A stretch of DNA of 64,000 nucleotides from Xiphophorus maculatus (taxonomy: Eukaryota > Chordata > Actinopteri > Cyprinodontiformes > Poeciliidae), in the NCBI RefSeq assembly GCF_002775205.1, contig NC_036454.1, positions 11,552,882 to 11,616,881 of the forward strand, written 5' to 3'. The position numbers were made by a program, and so were the translations under genes. Below the pieces are notes generated by a model. It was not told where the DNA came from, ran no database searches, and saw nothing but the letters and a program-made list of their open reading frames with translations. This document shows positions 14,013-26,191 of the stretch, in pieces (the first letter of the stretch is position 1; every line of letters begins with the position of its first letter).

Positions 14013-16400
14013 TATTTGTTTGTTTTTTCATCTTAAAGGAACAACTCACTGTCTGACAGTAAAACCGTAAGCCTTCGAGTGGTCAGATAATTATTGGTTT
14101 TAATCAGAAAGGTTACAGGAATCTGTCATGTCATGTTAAGTGAGGCGTCTGCATAGTGTAACATGAGATTAAGCAATATTATTAAGTGATCACTGAGATA
14201 TGTATGACATATATGGCATGTAAGAGGGAATCTTTTATATGTTCAAATAAATATTTTCAAGGATGGTGATCTGGTGATCAACTTGTGTAGTAGAGTCAAA
14301 TGGTTTTGTTTTCCAATAACACAAAGCAATTTGTTTGTTGGCTTTGTTTTATTGGAAAACAAAGCCAATAATATAAAATGTACAATAGTGAGACAGTGTT
14401 TGGAAGCAATCATTATCTCTGTCACCGTTTGCTTTTGCTTCATTATTCATTCCATAAATTATGGCTTGAGGATTGTCCAAATCATATTATTTCTCAAATA
14501 CAGAAATAATACGATACTCCTTCCAGCAGCAATTTCCCCTCAATCTGATCCTTCTGTCGTATTCTTATCTATTTGAGTGGAATCTGCTGATGAATTCAAC
14601 CCAAACTCTATGAAAATGCTTTTACACTGAGTCCCTTGTTTAGCATTGTGTTTAGAAAAGCCAACAAGTCCACCTAAAGCCTGCTTTTTTGTGTTTATTC
14701 TGATTGTTTACTGCTACTCTACTTGAGTTGTATTAGTATTTTTGAGTGTGTGACATGAAGCAACGAAGAGATTTTTTGTGTGCTAATATTCAATCAGATT
14801 GCAGCTTACCATCTGCATTGGATCAGCATAAGCAGAGAGATTTAGACTTGCTGAAATTTGAACGTTGAAATACTTAAACTGTTCTCTTAAATGCATTAAA
14901 TTGAATTTTTCATGTACTGAAAATGCATTAAACCTAATTTTTCATGTACTGTAAAACTCCATGAAGCATGAGGTTACCAAGGCCAAATTTGTAAAACTGT
15001 CACACTTCATAGTGGCTGGCTGAAGCAGTCAGCTCAGGCTTACAATAACGTGAGTCATTGAGTGTGACCAAACTTTACTGGATACAGCAATTTGTCAGAT
15101 TAGATGTGCTAAGGAGTGCAGGAATTCATCTCAAGACCAGAAAATTCAGGAGCTGTGCCAGTTCATATTTATCAAAAACAAGCTCAAAGTTCATATCAAT
15201 CAAAACAGCATTTTTTTTTCATTAGGAGTTTTCTCTCATAAGCCTTCAAAAGCTATCTTGGCTAATATGCTGATCCAGATAGGTTGCTGATGGTTCTATT
15301 TATTCATTTTTGCCTCTTCAGTGTTTGTGATTTAGTTTCCATGGTCAAAGAAGAATAGAAATCATCCAATGCATGAGATACTAGCTTTTCAGTTACAATA
15401 AATACAATCATTATTCTCCGAAGTCGGAGGCAAACAGCTGTTCAGTGTTATGTCAGAGCTCTCTGAGGTATTGTCCCTAGATTCAATTTACAACTTTGCT
15501 TGTTATCATATAGAGTAAAGAAAGTGAGACATGTATCAGAGGCCCATGTGGTTTCATTTTGCACGTGTGCTGTGCATAACGCAGCTTTATGCAGAAACTG
15601 TAGTGACAAATAGCCCCAATGTCACCATTTCATGGTAACTAAAAGAGCAGAAAAGAAGAAATAATGTGACTTGTATTATAAAGTTCCTCTCAAACTTATT
15701 TACAGAGTGAATGAGTTACTGCAATGTTCAATGATATAATAATTTGAAGAATATCTCTTAATGTGCCAAGTGGAGCAAACATAAAACAAGCATTTCTCAT
15801 AAGGATGAGAAAGGGATTCAAGCAGTCTCAAATAAAACGGTAGATTGTTGTAACGTCCTTGTGTGATTGTAAATTTATGTGTGAAACAAAACGGATGAAA
15901 AAAATTGCTGATGTGGTTAGTTAAAAGCAGATTTTACATGTTGGGAACAAAGAAGAACAGTGGCAGGGAGACTGGCATTAAAGTTTGCTAATGCATTAAA
16001 GAAACCAATAAAATCCGCAGGGGCTGCAGTCCAACGCTCTGGGCTAGCTTAACAATGTGCTAATGGCTCCTTGTTTTTTTATTTTTTCACACTTTCATGG
16101 ACTCATATGAACAAAGCTCCTACACACAAGATTGGAAAGAAAGCTTCAAGACTTTTATTTTGAGTTAAATAATAAAATAAATAAATAAAAAAATCAGACC
16201 TCTACATTATGTGTTATAATGACCCCGCTGTGAGAAAGAAAATGACACATGGTTTTCTTTTTTTTTCCAAGCTAAAATACAAAAAACTAAAATCTGTTTC
16301 TAAACTTTCACTGCAATTAAAGCTGCCAAACCTTTAGGATATGTTTTTACTAGCTTTGGACATTTACAGGGCTTAGTAAAAGTTAGTAAGACTTGACGTT
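14013..16400. other. Intergenic DNA, no gene supported
   Basis: AT-rich noncoding DNA. It contains a perfect 11-bp hairpin (GGCTTTGTTTT / AAAACAAAGCC) near 14340-14366 and a near-perfect tandem duplication of about 38 bp (AATGCATTAAA...TTTTTCATGTACTG) near 14890-14952. Confidence 0.6.
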
Positions 16401-16419
16401 TAAGTTTCAAGTCTTGCCA

Positions 16420-16900
16420 TTGGCTTTGACTCCTTGAAGCATTATATGCTGCTCCCATCATATTTTACAGTGGAAATGGTATGTTCAGACAGATGTTCAT
16501 TTTTAGTTCTTCGCCACACAGCAATTTCCATTTTCATTTGTTGGATTGAACGGTGCTTTAATTTCTCCAAGTCTTTATCCCACCTTTCTGCTGGGTTAAT
16601 TGGTCTTTATAGTACTCTTGGTTCACCAGTGTTTTCCAACATATGGCAACATAACAGAAAATCTGTATTTATAAAGGATTACAACCTGAATTAGGGATAT
16701 CAGAGTAAATGGTGATGAATACAGTTACACTCCACACTATTCAGATTTCTACTTGTTAAAACCACAGAACACTTTCCTTCCACTTCAGTGTTTGTGTTGG
16801 CTAACCAACATAAAATCCTTATAAATACATTGAAGTTTGTGATCGTACTGCAACCAAACCTAGAAAAGTTCAGGAAGCCTATAAACGTTTTCAAGACACC
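16420..16900. mobile_element. Degenerate Tc1-family DNA transposon remnant
   Basis: The segment CTGCTCCCATCATATTTTAC followed by AGTGGAAATGGTATGTTCAG is a decayed form of the Tc1 transposase region that encodes PTVKHGGGSxMxWG on the other strand. About 230 bp on, ATCAGAGTAAATGGTGATGA followed by a run containing TTTCCTTCCACTTCA and GTGTTGGCTAACCAACATAA matches the end region familiar from fish Tc1 elements. No intact transposase remains; the central part is deleted. Confidence 0.6.
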
Positions 16901-17850
16901 ATAAATGGGTGGTTTTTTTGTCTTTATTGGGTAGAGCTAATAAAGATCAGTTTCATGTGGTGAAGTAGTCCATGTGTATCCTGCAAAGAAGCTGCAAATG
17001 AAAAATGTTCAAACTCAGATTCAATCACTGGTATAAAAATAACAATATCTACTTGTGTAAGTATTTTCAGATGTGTGTGTTAATGCAGGTCTGTCTGTGT
17101 GTGTGTGTGTGTGTGTTGTTTCCTGATTGTGGGTGGGCGCATTAGCCTACAACCTTTCATAGCGTATGGGTCAGTGGTTTGGGAAAGAAAAAATGTTCCA
17201 AATCACATCCATACACAGACACACTCACGCAAACCACAACACACACTACCACACAATCGTAACAAACCACATACACAAAAACACACACAAGAGGTAGAAA
17301 AACACATCATGAAAGTGTGACATACATCATAATAAACTTTTTTCCCATAAACCAAACACCCCAAGGAGGTGAGAGTCTACGATCAAGTGAATGTTTGTGT
17401 GTGTTGCACGAGTCTTTCCTTATTGAAGTTTTATGACGAAACATGAAGCCTGTACCTAATTCGGACCATATGACGACACCAACGTTTGATCTCGGTGAGC
17501 TCTCTGGGACTCAGACGAACTCATGGTGTGTGTGGTCACACATTCACTTCCCACATGTGATGGGTTAACGGTCACCCACGCACAGGAGGGGGCGGAAAAC
17601 AAGGGGCCACTGCAAAGTGAAGACGCATGTTCAAGCAAAAGCAAAAGCACCAGTCTAAGAACAGTCCGCCTGCAGCATTGGTGATAAAATAAAAACACAG
17701 ATGGAGTCAAAGTAAAACTCTGTGGCATATCCAAATGGTCAAGCTGTACTTCATCTCATCCATTTTAACTTACTGAAACAGCCGAAAGGGTTAAGTCAAA
17801 GAAAAGCAAAAACATGGCAACATGTATGTTCTATCACAAACAATAGTATT
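16901..17850. other. Intergenic DNA with CA/GT repeats
   Basis: (GT)n at 17095-17117 and (CA)-rich DNA at 17206-17295. No gene supported. Confidence 0.6.
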
Positions 17851-18190
17851 TTGGTAACACTTTGTTTGGCGGGTTGTGAATAAGACTGTCAAGACACCGT
17901 CAGGTGTTATGTACATGACATAACACTGTCATGAACATGAGTAAGTCTTCACTAATATTTATGACTGTTGTCATAAAGTGTCATTCGGTAAATCATGTAC
18001 TTTTAATTCAAAGTTGACATTATTCAAAATGTCTTCGTTATGACAACTTGACATTAACCAAGAAATCATGATCTGACATATATTTGTTATAAAAGTACTA
18101 CTGATTAAACTTTAAAAATTATGTAGCTTTATGTTATTAAAGATAATGTTTAATCAGTAATACTTTTATAAAAAAATTTCTCTAAAGTGT
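17851..18190. repeat. Fish dispersed repeat (GGTAACACTTTGTTTGG type)
   Basis: Starts TTTTGGTAACACTTTGTTTG and continues with repeated TGTCATGAACATGA and TGTTATGTACATGA units, a pattern I recognise from dispersed DNA repeats of teleosts. An inverted pair around 18090-18115 and 18150-18172 (AGTACTACTGATTAAAC / GTTTAATCAGTAATACT) lies inside. Superfamily not assigned. Confidence 0.5.
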
Positions 18191-18375
18191 TCTTTTAGGT
18201 TTTTTAGAGTAGTGCAATCTTGTTTTGTGCCGAATTTACCTTTTGGGAGTTATTGACGGAAAATTCAACCTTGATTCAACAGACCATTACACATTTTTCT
18301 CAAACGCATTTATGGAACTGGAAATGTGCTTTACAAACACAGCTGTGCTTTCATTTCTTCACAGTACCCCATAGT

Positions 18376-18645
18376 CTAGTCACAATCAGCATTTGCCAGA
18401 AAATCTTCCAACTCCTCTACTATTGCTGTCCTAATGGCAGCGTCCTTCACCAGTTTTTTTCTTGTCTTTTCAATGGTTTTGAAGGGACCATATCTTCCCC
18501 AATTGAGGAAGACTGTCTTTGCTGTGTTCCATGATGCATCCAATGCCTTGAGAGTTATTTTGCCCTCAAAAAAGATATATGTTTGATACCTTTTGGATGC
18601 TCTCCATGAATCATAGCGCTTTCTATGGCCCAAACTATCTTCCAA
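18376..18645 (-). pseudogene. Unrecognised 89-codon ORF, possible transposase fragment
   Basis: The frame is open for 89 codons on the minus strand. Its middle (TVFLNWGRYGPFKTIEK) is weakly reminiscent of the helix-turn-helix and linker of Tc1-like transposases, but later residues do not follow the family. It lies just past a dispersed repeat and has no splice context. It may be a decayed element or a chance ORF. Confidence 0.25.
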
Positions 18646-18649
18646 AATC

Positions 18650-21600
18650 CCTGGAAACCTTGTTTTAAATACTCAAACACAGAGCATTTTCAAATAAAAT
18701 CTAGTAGCAAACTCCTCCAGTGTCCCTAAAACCTTAATGCCGCAGTTATGTCTCGGTTCACATCAGTCATATAGGTTTTGACAAAAATAAATCAATTTGG
18801 GTTGTCAAACATTAACGGAGTTACCTATTTAAATTTTGTTTAAAATTTAACAATAGTTCAACAATGCTTCCAAAATTACTTGTTCAAAGTATAGTAAAGA
18901 AGATGAAAAAACATTTCTAGCTAAAAACTAAATCAGAGAAATGTTATTTTGATGAGTTAAACACAGACGCTTGACTCAAACAGTGCAGTCTGCCAACTTT
19001 CTCTCAGAGCTGTCTGCACTTCAACTTTTTCTTTTCACTTATCCTTAGTTAATGCATCGTCTGTCTTTTTCTCTCTCTTACGAGCTTCTTGCCGTGCTCC
19101 TTGTTGAAGTCATTCTTTTCCTTCCTGTCTGTCTCCTGAGGCATTGCTCAGTCCCGGTCTCTCTTTCACCCCTGCTTGGTTCTCATGGTGCTTCTCTTGT
19201 GCTGATAGCCATTTCTCGAGGGAAATCTCCCACAGGAACAACACAAAGCTGCACACCTCCCACGGCTCTGTCTCCGTTTCCTATCACACGCATCCAGGGT
19301 TTACTGTATGATGAAAGGACACACCAAACAGTCGTGCAAGCATGCAGTGGTATTATTACGACACACACTTTAGTGTACGTGTTTAATAGAGAAAAAAAGA
19401 GAGAACAGGCGTAGCTCTCAATTTGTATTCATTTGAAAGTGATTCTTTTCAGGGCTGTAATGATGCTGTCATGTCCCACCGGGACAAATAAGTGTACTCA
19501 TACAGGCATACACTGAATTCAGGCGTACACAGATAAACCAATTTATATACACAAACCTTTATGAATAGTTCTCACATGAGAGGTGTCCGCAGTGAGCCCT
19601 TACTTCCACATCCCACTCCACCAATAAGAGTGCAGGAAATAATCTGAGATTCTGGGCCAGGCTAAAATGGGGTTAAGGTCCACACAAAGAACATCTCCCC
19701 ATTCCTAACAGAAGCACATGAGCTGCCAACTCCCCCACTGACAGCACATGTGTCATAGCATAGAATAGTCTTCAGGGAATAACTGGCAGGTATAGTTTTG
19801 TCTGGTCCTTCTGCACCCCTCTTTCTATTACCACTCTGGACAATTGCCCTTACTTATATAGCCCTTCAGGCTATATAACTGAAGGACTACTTATGTAGCC
19901 TTACTTAGTCAGCAGCTAAGTTGTTGTGAGAGTGCTTTTGAAATAAAATAATGGTACAGTAAGGTATGGTACGGTATAAAAAAGCTATCTAAATCAACAT
20001 AGCCCTGTATGAAAAAGTAATGACCTCCTTTTTAAATCATGAAGAAAGTGCATTAATTTTACAAGCCACTTTCAAGCCTAGTTACTGCCAGGCCATGAAA
20101 TCATTTAAATGGTGCATGTTTTACAATACAAAAATGGATCTAAAGGATTTCAAAAAGCAACTTGATGTTGCTGCCAAAAATACAAATATGTATTTTAAAG
20201 GTTTATTGGGCTTTTTTTTTTTTTTTTTACTCAATTGGTCTTTTCAGACCAATTGAGTAATTGGTCTTTGGATGAATCCAAAGATTTTTGGAAAACAGTT
20301 TTTTATATTTACTCTGGCTATCTTTGACTCATATTAAGATCTGTTTAATGAACTGTTACATGTGAGCGTGACATAAAATGTACTTTTTCAGGACACAGTA
20401 CACCTGTCTTGGTACTTGACTCAAACTTTTTGCTAGGAAAATGGTTAAAAAATTATGGAGGATGGATGGACGGTAATTTGCCACAGACTCTTATTTCATG
20501 TCACTAAGCAAAACAATAAAAGTGGTAAATTCCTTTAAAAAGTGAATCACTGTATTATTATTTTGTTTTTATAAATTCCAGTTTAGAAAATTTTCCAAAC
20601 TTACCAACTGAATGAGGTGTCCTAATTTTGTTGCATGACTCTGCATCTTAATTCAAGGTTATCGTGCCATGGGAATCCTATGCTGTTTTTATGTCGTATC
20701 CTACATGGCGATTAAGCGACTCAAATCAATTTATTTATTAAGCACCACTTAATGCAATTGTCCAAAACTATTGTAAAGACACGTATCCACCATATTTTTT
20801 CACCAGAGTTGTAAGTATGTTGTGCACAGTCAAGTTTGAACGTGTACAGTTTGTGTGTCTAGCCATGGGCTGATGGGGGAAGGCATGTGGTGGCCATTTA
20901 GAAGGATTAGAGCTGTCAGAGACATCAAGCGGGACTAATTATTCTGTTAGCACACTACACTGCAGGGATCCAAAGTGTGTGCGTCTGTGTTGTTGCGTTG
21001 GGCATTTGTGTGTGTTAGCATAAGAGAGGGCTTGCCGGGGAAAAGACTCAGGGCGAATAAAGCTGGAAAAGAAAGATTTTAGAGGAATGGATGACAGATG
21101 GAAATGAACTGAGCCAGAAAGAGAGGGGAACTAAGAGCTGCTGTTTTCATCTGCGAAGAATATGCTCTCTATATGAAAGATGGATTGATAGGAATGGAGG
21201 TAAAGGGAGCTCTGGAGGTATAGAGGTAAAAAGCCCTGCAGGCATAAAATAAAATAAGACAAATAAGAAGGGAAGAGGATGTACGGAAGAAAAGGTTGAG
21301 AAGGACGTGAGGGATGAGAGAGACGGAGCGAAAAGAGGTGACCTACCTCATGCCTTCATGGATAACTGCATTTGTATCCCAACATCCCAACATGCACCGC
21401 TCTGCCACTCGGGGCGAAATTGGCCTGCAGCGCCCAATCAGCCGTGGCCTTTTACCACTTTGCCGTGGGGCAGAGTGTGTTCGAGTGAGTAAGTGTGCGT
21501 GTTTGTGTTTGCACTTGTGTGAGTTCAAGCGTGATCACAAAACACACATCTGTTTGTACGTGCGTTCGTGGACATGTACCCCCCTCAGCGCGTTGCCTCC

Positions 21601-22270
21601 CTGATTTATCTCCAAACCGACAGCTCACTCATCTCCTCTCGCGCTCCGTCCTGTTTTCCATCTCTTCCCTTCTCTGTCTCTCTCATGTTCACCAGCAATC
21701 CATCCATCTTCTAAACACCTCCCATCTCTCAGACCAACCTTCTCTGGCTCCCATTTTTATCCCTCCATTTACATCAATTCATCCCTCCATCTGCATCCAC
21801 TTCCCGCGGGGAGGACAATTTCCTGAATACCAGCAGGGTGGAAAGACTTCAGATTTAATCCATCATCCATTTATGTGATGTGTTCAGGATTCAAAGGAAG
21901 GAGTGGGGAGTTTAAAGGTGGCGAGGGAACGAGGGGAAGCAGAAAGTGTGGGCACCATTTTAGAATGAATAGGTGGGTGGACAGAAAACACAATCCAGTT
22001 GACAGAGGAGACCACCGCTGTTTTATATTTTTAGAAACCACACATTCATTTATTCCCAACATTTTTCATCAGACAGCAGAATTTAAAGCTGGTCCATAAT
22101 CAGCAAGTGCATGCATCATGTTACAGTAAAGCAAGCAGCCCGCCTAAGAAGGGGGACATCTGGAAGGTCAGTGAGCTGTCACTTAAAAGATTCCCACCAC
22201 AAAACCATTGTCAACTCCCTCTAACAAGTTATATAGATTTTCATCAATCAGTTGCAAAGGTTTGGACATT
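18650..22270. other. Intergenic DNA, no gene supported
   Basis: Noncoding DNA. At 20010-20170 a segment (TATGAAAAAGTAATGACCTC, CTAGTTACTGCCAGGCCATG) resembles the end region of another fish Tc1-type element, heavily decayed. The 21,300-21,900 stretch is less AT-rich and pyrimidine-rich but lacks splice-bounded ORFs. Confidence 0.5.
20228..20284. repeat. Two consecutive perfect hairpins after a T-run
   Basis: Arms TACTCAATTGGTCT (20228-20241) and AGACCAATTGAGTA (20246-20259) are perfectly complementary with a 4-nt loop. Next come TCTTTGGA (20265-20272) and TCCAAAGA (20277-20284). A run of T precedes them. Confidence 0.9.
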
Positions 22271-22289
22271 CAGACATGAATTATGTTCA

Positions 22290-22600
22290 AAAATATGGAC
22301 CTTTTACCTTGAACCTTTTCACTATTTAACAACAAAACTCTTTTAAATGGGAGTTTGTGTGGCAAAACAAACATGTGGAAGTAAAATGATACATGGTTTT
22401 CCAAAGTAAATATGAAAAGTATGGCCTATATTTGTATTCAGTCCCACAGAGTCAATACTTTTACAGAACCACCTACCACTGGAAATACAGCTGCATGTCT
22501 ACCAGCTTTGCACATCGACAGGCTTGTTTCTTTGTGACTGACAGTTTTTCTTTGCAAAATAGCTTTCAGTCTTTTTTTCCAAGTCTTGCATAAACATCTT
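22290..22600. mobile_element. Decayed Tc1-family end region (inverted relative to the 16.4-kb copy)
   Basis: AACATGTGGAAGTAAAATGA, then TACATGGTTTTCCAAAGTAA and TATTTGTATTCAGTCCCACA correspond to the outer part of the fish Tc1-type repeat seen at 16.4-16.9 kb and 42.4-43.3 kb. The segment is strongly diverged, without a transposase frame. Confidence 0.5.
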
Positions 22601-23358
22601 TGTTATGTTCAGACCATTCTAACAAATAAATGTAATCTAAACTATTCCTTTGTAGCTCTGAATTACTTATCATATAAGACTTTATTTTCAATAATGTTGT
22701 TGGGGACACTGGGTGGGGTTCTAACCTTTAGTTTCTGTTGTTTTTTTGTTTGTTTTTTGCTTTCATCTCCCTAACTCACAGATTACTGGAGCAACAAGTG
22801 ACACCAAATCAAAACCCTGCAAGAATACCACAAACTGCATATGTTGACGTCAAATACATGGTGTTCCTCAACTGGATGAGTTGTAAACACACTCTGTGGA
22901 CAGTCACAATTACACCAAAGAAGCCGAAAAAGACATAGGAAACATGGGAAAATGTCTTGTTATAAGTGAAATAATCTGCCAACTTTTTCATCAATATTAA
23001 GGAATTATTGCTTTAAAACAAGCTCCTATATTTTACTGAAAAGTTACTTATAAGTTAGTTTTGTCTTATTTCAAGTGTAGTAAGATATCTGCACTAGAAA
23101 CCAAACCAAAATTACTTGGGAAGATTTTGTGTTTTTGCAGTGTAGAAAGAATAAACCGGAATAAAATCCAACCCTCTTTCTTTGTGACTGATTACAACAT
23201 CCATCCATCCATCCGTCCATCTGTCCGTCCGTCCAGTAAATATTCACAGATAAATGTTGACAGCCCTCAGGTGAAGGCTCGGTGTGGGAACTAACACCTT
23301 TTTCTGTTCAAGAGCATATATCAAAGCATCCAAGCACATTCTGCAAAAAAGGTTTTAT
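22601..23358. other. Intergenic DNA with a short CATC/CGTC repeat
   Basis: Noncoding. A degenerate (CATC/CGTC)n tract lies at 23200-23236. No gene supported. Confidence 0.55.
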
Positions 23359-23370
23359 AAATTAAATCCT
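23359..23370. repeat. Target-site duplication, left copy (AAATTAAATCCT)
   Basis: Identical to 24068-24079 and immediately abuts the retrotransposon at 23371, as expected for target-primed insertion. Confidence 0.85.
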
Positions 23371-24067
23371 GTGTGAAGCGGGCGGGATGAGGATCAGTGC
23401 CTCCAAATCCGAGGCCATGGTCTTGAGCCGGAAAAGGGTAGAGTGCCTTCTCCGGGTCAGGGGGGGTGTCCTGCCCCAAGTGGAGGAGTTCAAGTATCTC
23501 GGGATCTTGTTCACGAATGGGGGAAGAAGGGAGCGGGAGATCGACAGGCGGATTGGCGCAGCGTCTGCTGTCAAGCGGGCGCTGTACCGGTCCGTCGTGG
23601 TGAAGAGAGAGCTGAGCCTAAAAGCGAAGCTCTCGATTTACCGGTCGATCTACATTCCCACCCTCATCTATGGTCATGAGCTCTGGGTCATGACCGAAAG
23701 AACGAGATACAAGCGGCTGAAATGGGTTTTCTCCGTAGGGTGGCTGGGCTCTCCCTTAGAGATAGGGTGAGAAGCTCAGTCATCCGGGAGGGACTCAGAG
23801 TAGAGCCGCTGCTCCTTCACATCAAGAGGAGCCAGTTCAGGTGGCTCGGGCATCTGGTCAGGATGCCTCCTGGACGCCTCCCTGGTGAGGTGTTCTGGGC
23901 CTGTCCCACCGGGAGGAGGTCCCGGGGAAGACCCAGGACACACTGGAGGGACTATGTCTCTCGGCTGGCCTGGGAACGCCTAGGGATTCCCCCGGAAGAG
24001 CTGGACCTCCCTTCTGAAGATGCTACCCCCGCGACCCGGCCCCGGATAAGCGGAAGAAGATGGATGG
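23371..24067 (+). mobile_element. 5'-truncated non-LTR retrotransposon (RTE/Rex3-like) tail
   Basis: The 697-bp insert encodes the end of a reverse transcriptase in two frames. The first (23387-23711) contains SKSEAMVLSRKRVE, FKYLGILFTNGG and the LKAKLSIYRSIYIPTLIYG motif. The second (from about 23712) contains MGFLRRVAGLSLRDRVRSSV, GHLVRMPPGRLPGEVFWACP and RRSRGRPRTHWRDYVSRLAW. A single frameshift near 23700-23712 separates them. The 3' end is GATGGATG, as in RTE-type elements ending in short GATG repeats. A 12-bp direct repeat, AAATTAAATCCT, flanks the insert. The copy is dead: truncated and frameshifted. Confidence 0.88.
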
Positions 24068-24079
24068 AAATTAAATCCT
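24068..24079. repeat. Target-site duplication, right copy (AAATTAAATCCT)
   Basis: Identical to 23359-23370 and directly follows the GATGGATG tail of the retrotransposon. Confidence 0.85.
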
Positions 24080-24457
24080 TTTACTTTTTCTGAGGTTGTA
24101 TAGTTATTTTACTATCTTTAGGAGACTTCTTTCCTTCTTTTCTTCCTTTAACCAGAAACTACTCTGTTGATGTTTCTGCCAGATCCAGATATCTCTCTGT
24201 TTTTGTATCTTACTCTGAAGTCAGCCAATACAAAACGAGCTCTTTAGTCCTAGTTCTTACTGCTCTCTGGTGGTCGGTATAGAAAATACTCCATTACTGT
24301 CCATTCAGTTCACATTTCCATTTTATTACACTCAGTATTTTATTAGTATCTAAATTTATACAGTGTGGCAAAATGAAATATTCTTCTTCCTTAAGATTTT
24401 AAGTTCAAGTTCTGCTTGCAGTTTTTGTCAACATCTGATGATTCAAAGATTATCTGA

Positions 24458-24458
24458 A

Positions 24459-24542
<84 letters not shown>
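24458..24542. repeat. (AT)n microsatellite
   Basis: Around 80 bp of alternating AT with one C interruption near its left edge. Confidence 0.98.
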
Positions 24543-24544
<2 letters not shown>

Positions 24545-24579
24545 CAAAGTACAGTATAGTTAATTAAGACAGAAGAAAG

Positions 24580-25180
24580 GTAGGGAGCAATAAATTTGGG
24601 GATGCTAATTAGGAATGAAGGATTATTGATATGCAAATGAAGGAGATGACAAGTATTCATTTTTTGGTCCTTTCTATCCATCAGACCATTGAAGGATATT
24701 TATGATGGAAAGATCCAAGAAAAGTGAGCTGAACGAGGGAGTGGTGGGAAATAGAAACAAAGAGAAAAATTATAGACAATTAAAGTCAAATTATGGGGGC
24801 ACGGCATCAATATTAGCTGCTGAAGCTGATAATAAATCATCACTGTGCGCCTTGACAGTGGGTAATCGGCACATCTGTAATTGGTACAAATTGGTAATCA
24901 GTGGGGCATTTAAATTTCAATGTGTGTGCGTGCGTGTGTGTGCGTGAACATGCTTAAAAAGCTTCTAGTGTTCTCATTAATGTGAAGAGGATAAAATAAA
25001 GGATAAACACATGCCTCCTTTTCTTCCAAAGCAAACATTGTAGCATCTGATTTGAACTCTGTAATTAGCGCCTCATTATCCACAGAGGGGAAATAATCTG
25101 TGAAATTAGCATCTGTGGCGGAGCAGGTTTAATAAAACTGTTATGTTCCGCCACATCGGATGTGCAAGACGAATTTAATA
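24580..25180. promoter_or_regulatory. Candidate conserved noncoding regulatory block
   Basis: No ORF or repeat explains this stretch. It is dense in motifs typical of vertebrate developmental enhancers: an octamer ATGCAAAT (24631-24638), several TAAT/ATTA homeodomain cores (GCTAATTAGG at 24604-24613, GTAATTAGCG, TCTGTAATTGG, GGTAATCAG) and balanced composition. A short (GT)n interrupts it near 24920. This is a reading from motif texture only; conservation was not measured. Confidence 0.35.
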
Positions 25181-26180
25181 TTCTCTTTCTACTATGTAAT
25201 ATTAGAATTTAAAGTTTACCTAAAACTATAAAATTAAATCAATCTGGCCGTTTTGGTCAACCACATATAATTTTTACATATAGGTCACGCCAGGTTCATG
25301 CTGTGCATAAGTACCCCCTTCACCCTGAAACCCATAAATAAATTCCGGTTAACAGGGTGCCCTAATTGATAAATAGAGTAACTGGAGGGAGGAAGGGAGA
25401 GACGCAGAGAGGAATGGAGAGGGGGACATTATTTTATCTTTTTCATATATTTAAATATCTCTAAAGAGAGCAAAGTCGATGAACATCAGTTCATACATAG
25501 AGCAAGTCAAATTTCCTTTTTCTGCACAAATTCTGGTAAGTAGTCGTCTTTTCTATTTATCGCGAATTAATAGGAGGGTTGATTCTGAGCCTTCAAATGA
25601 TTTTAACTGAAGTTTCACATAACTTAGAAGTTGATGTAAAAATATTGTCTGTTTTAGCCACATAAATGATCAGCAGCAAACAACATATCACCAGCTACAG
25701 CTTAGAGCAGCTCATTGATACATTGATTTAGTTGCCATTAAGCCTGTTGTGAAACATTTTGCTAGACAATGTCAAACATTGAGAAGTTTTAATTACTGTT
25801 ATCAAATGTTATCAAACGTCATTTTGAAGCCAAAAAAAACCCTCAGAAATATAGAGCCAAGCAGGAGAATCAACTAATTTCAAGTTAAAACTCAGCTTCA
25901 TACAAAGACGCTAGCAGAAATGTTTGGAACTGAACCATTCAGGGTCGCTATCAAGCTAATTTTCTATTAGCAGCTTCACAAATTGTTTTTATAAACATTA
26001 CATTACAAAGACATATTAAAACTTACCTTTATCTTGGCTTTTTTCTATTCTTCCTCTTTTCTTTCCTCCCTGAAGGATAAGCCCTTTTTTGAGACATTGT
26101 TTTGCTAACTTATCTTCTACCGGAGTTTTGGATGTCTGGATGTTCACTGCACATTGCACGTTGCTGGCAAAGCGTGCGGT
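25181..26180. other. Intergenic DNA, no gene supported
   Basis: AT-rich noncoding DNA with a purine-rich patch at 25380-25425. No features recognised. Confidence 0.55.
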
Positions 26181-26191
26181 ACCTACCGCGG

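Noticed and set aside
19052-19414. 120-codon ORF beginning MHRLSFSLSYELLAVLLVEV
   Set aside because: Looks like a signal peptide at first, but there is no family similarity, no splice context and low-complexity pyrimidine-rich DNA underneath.
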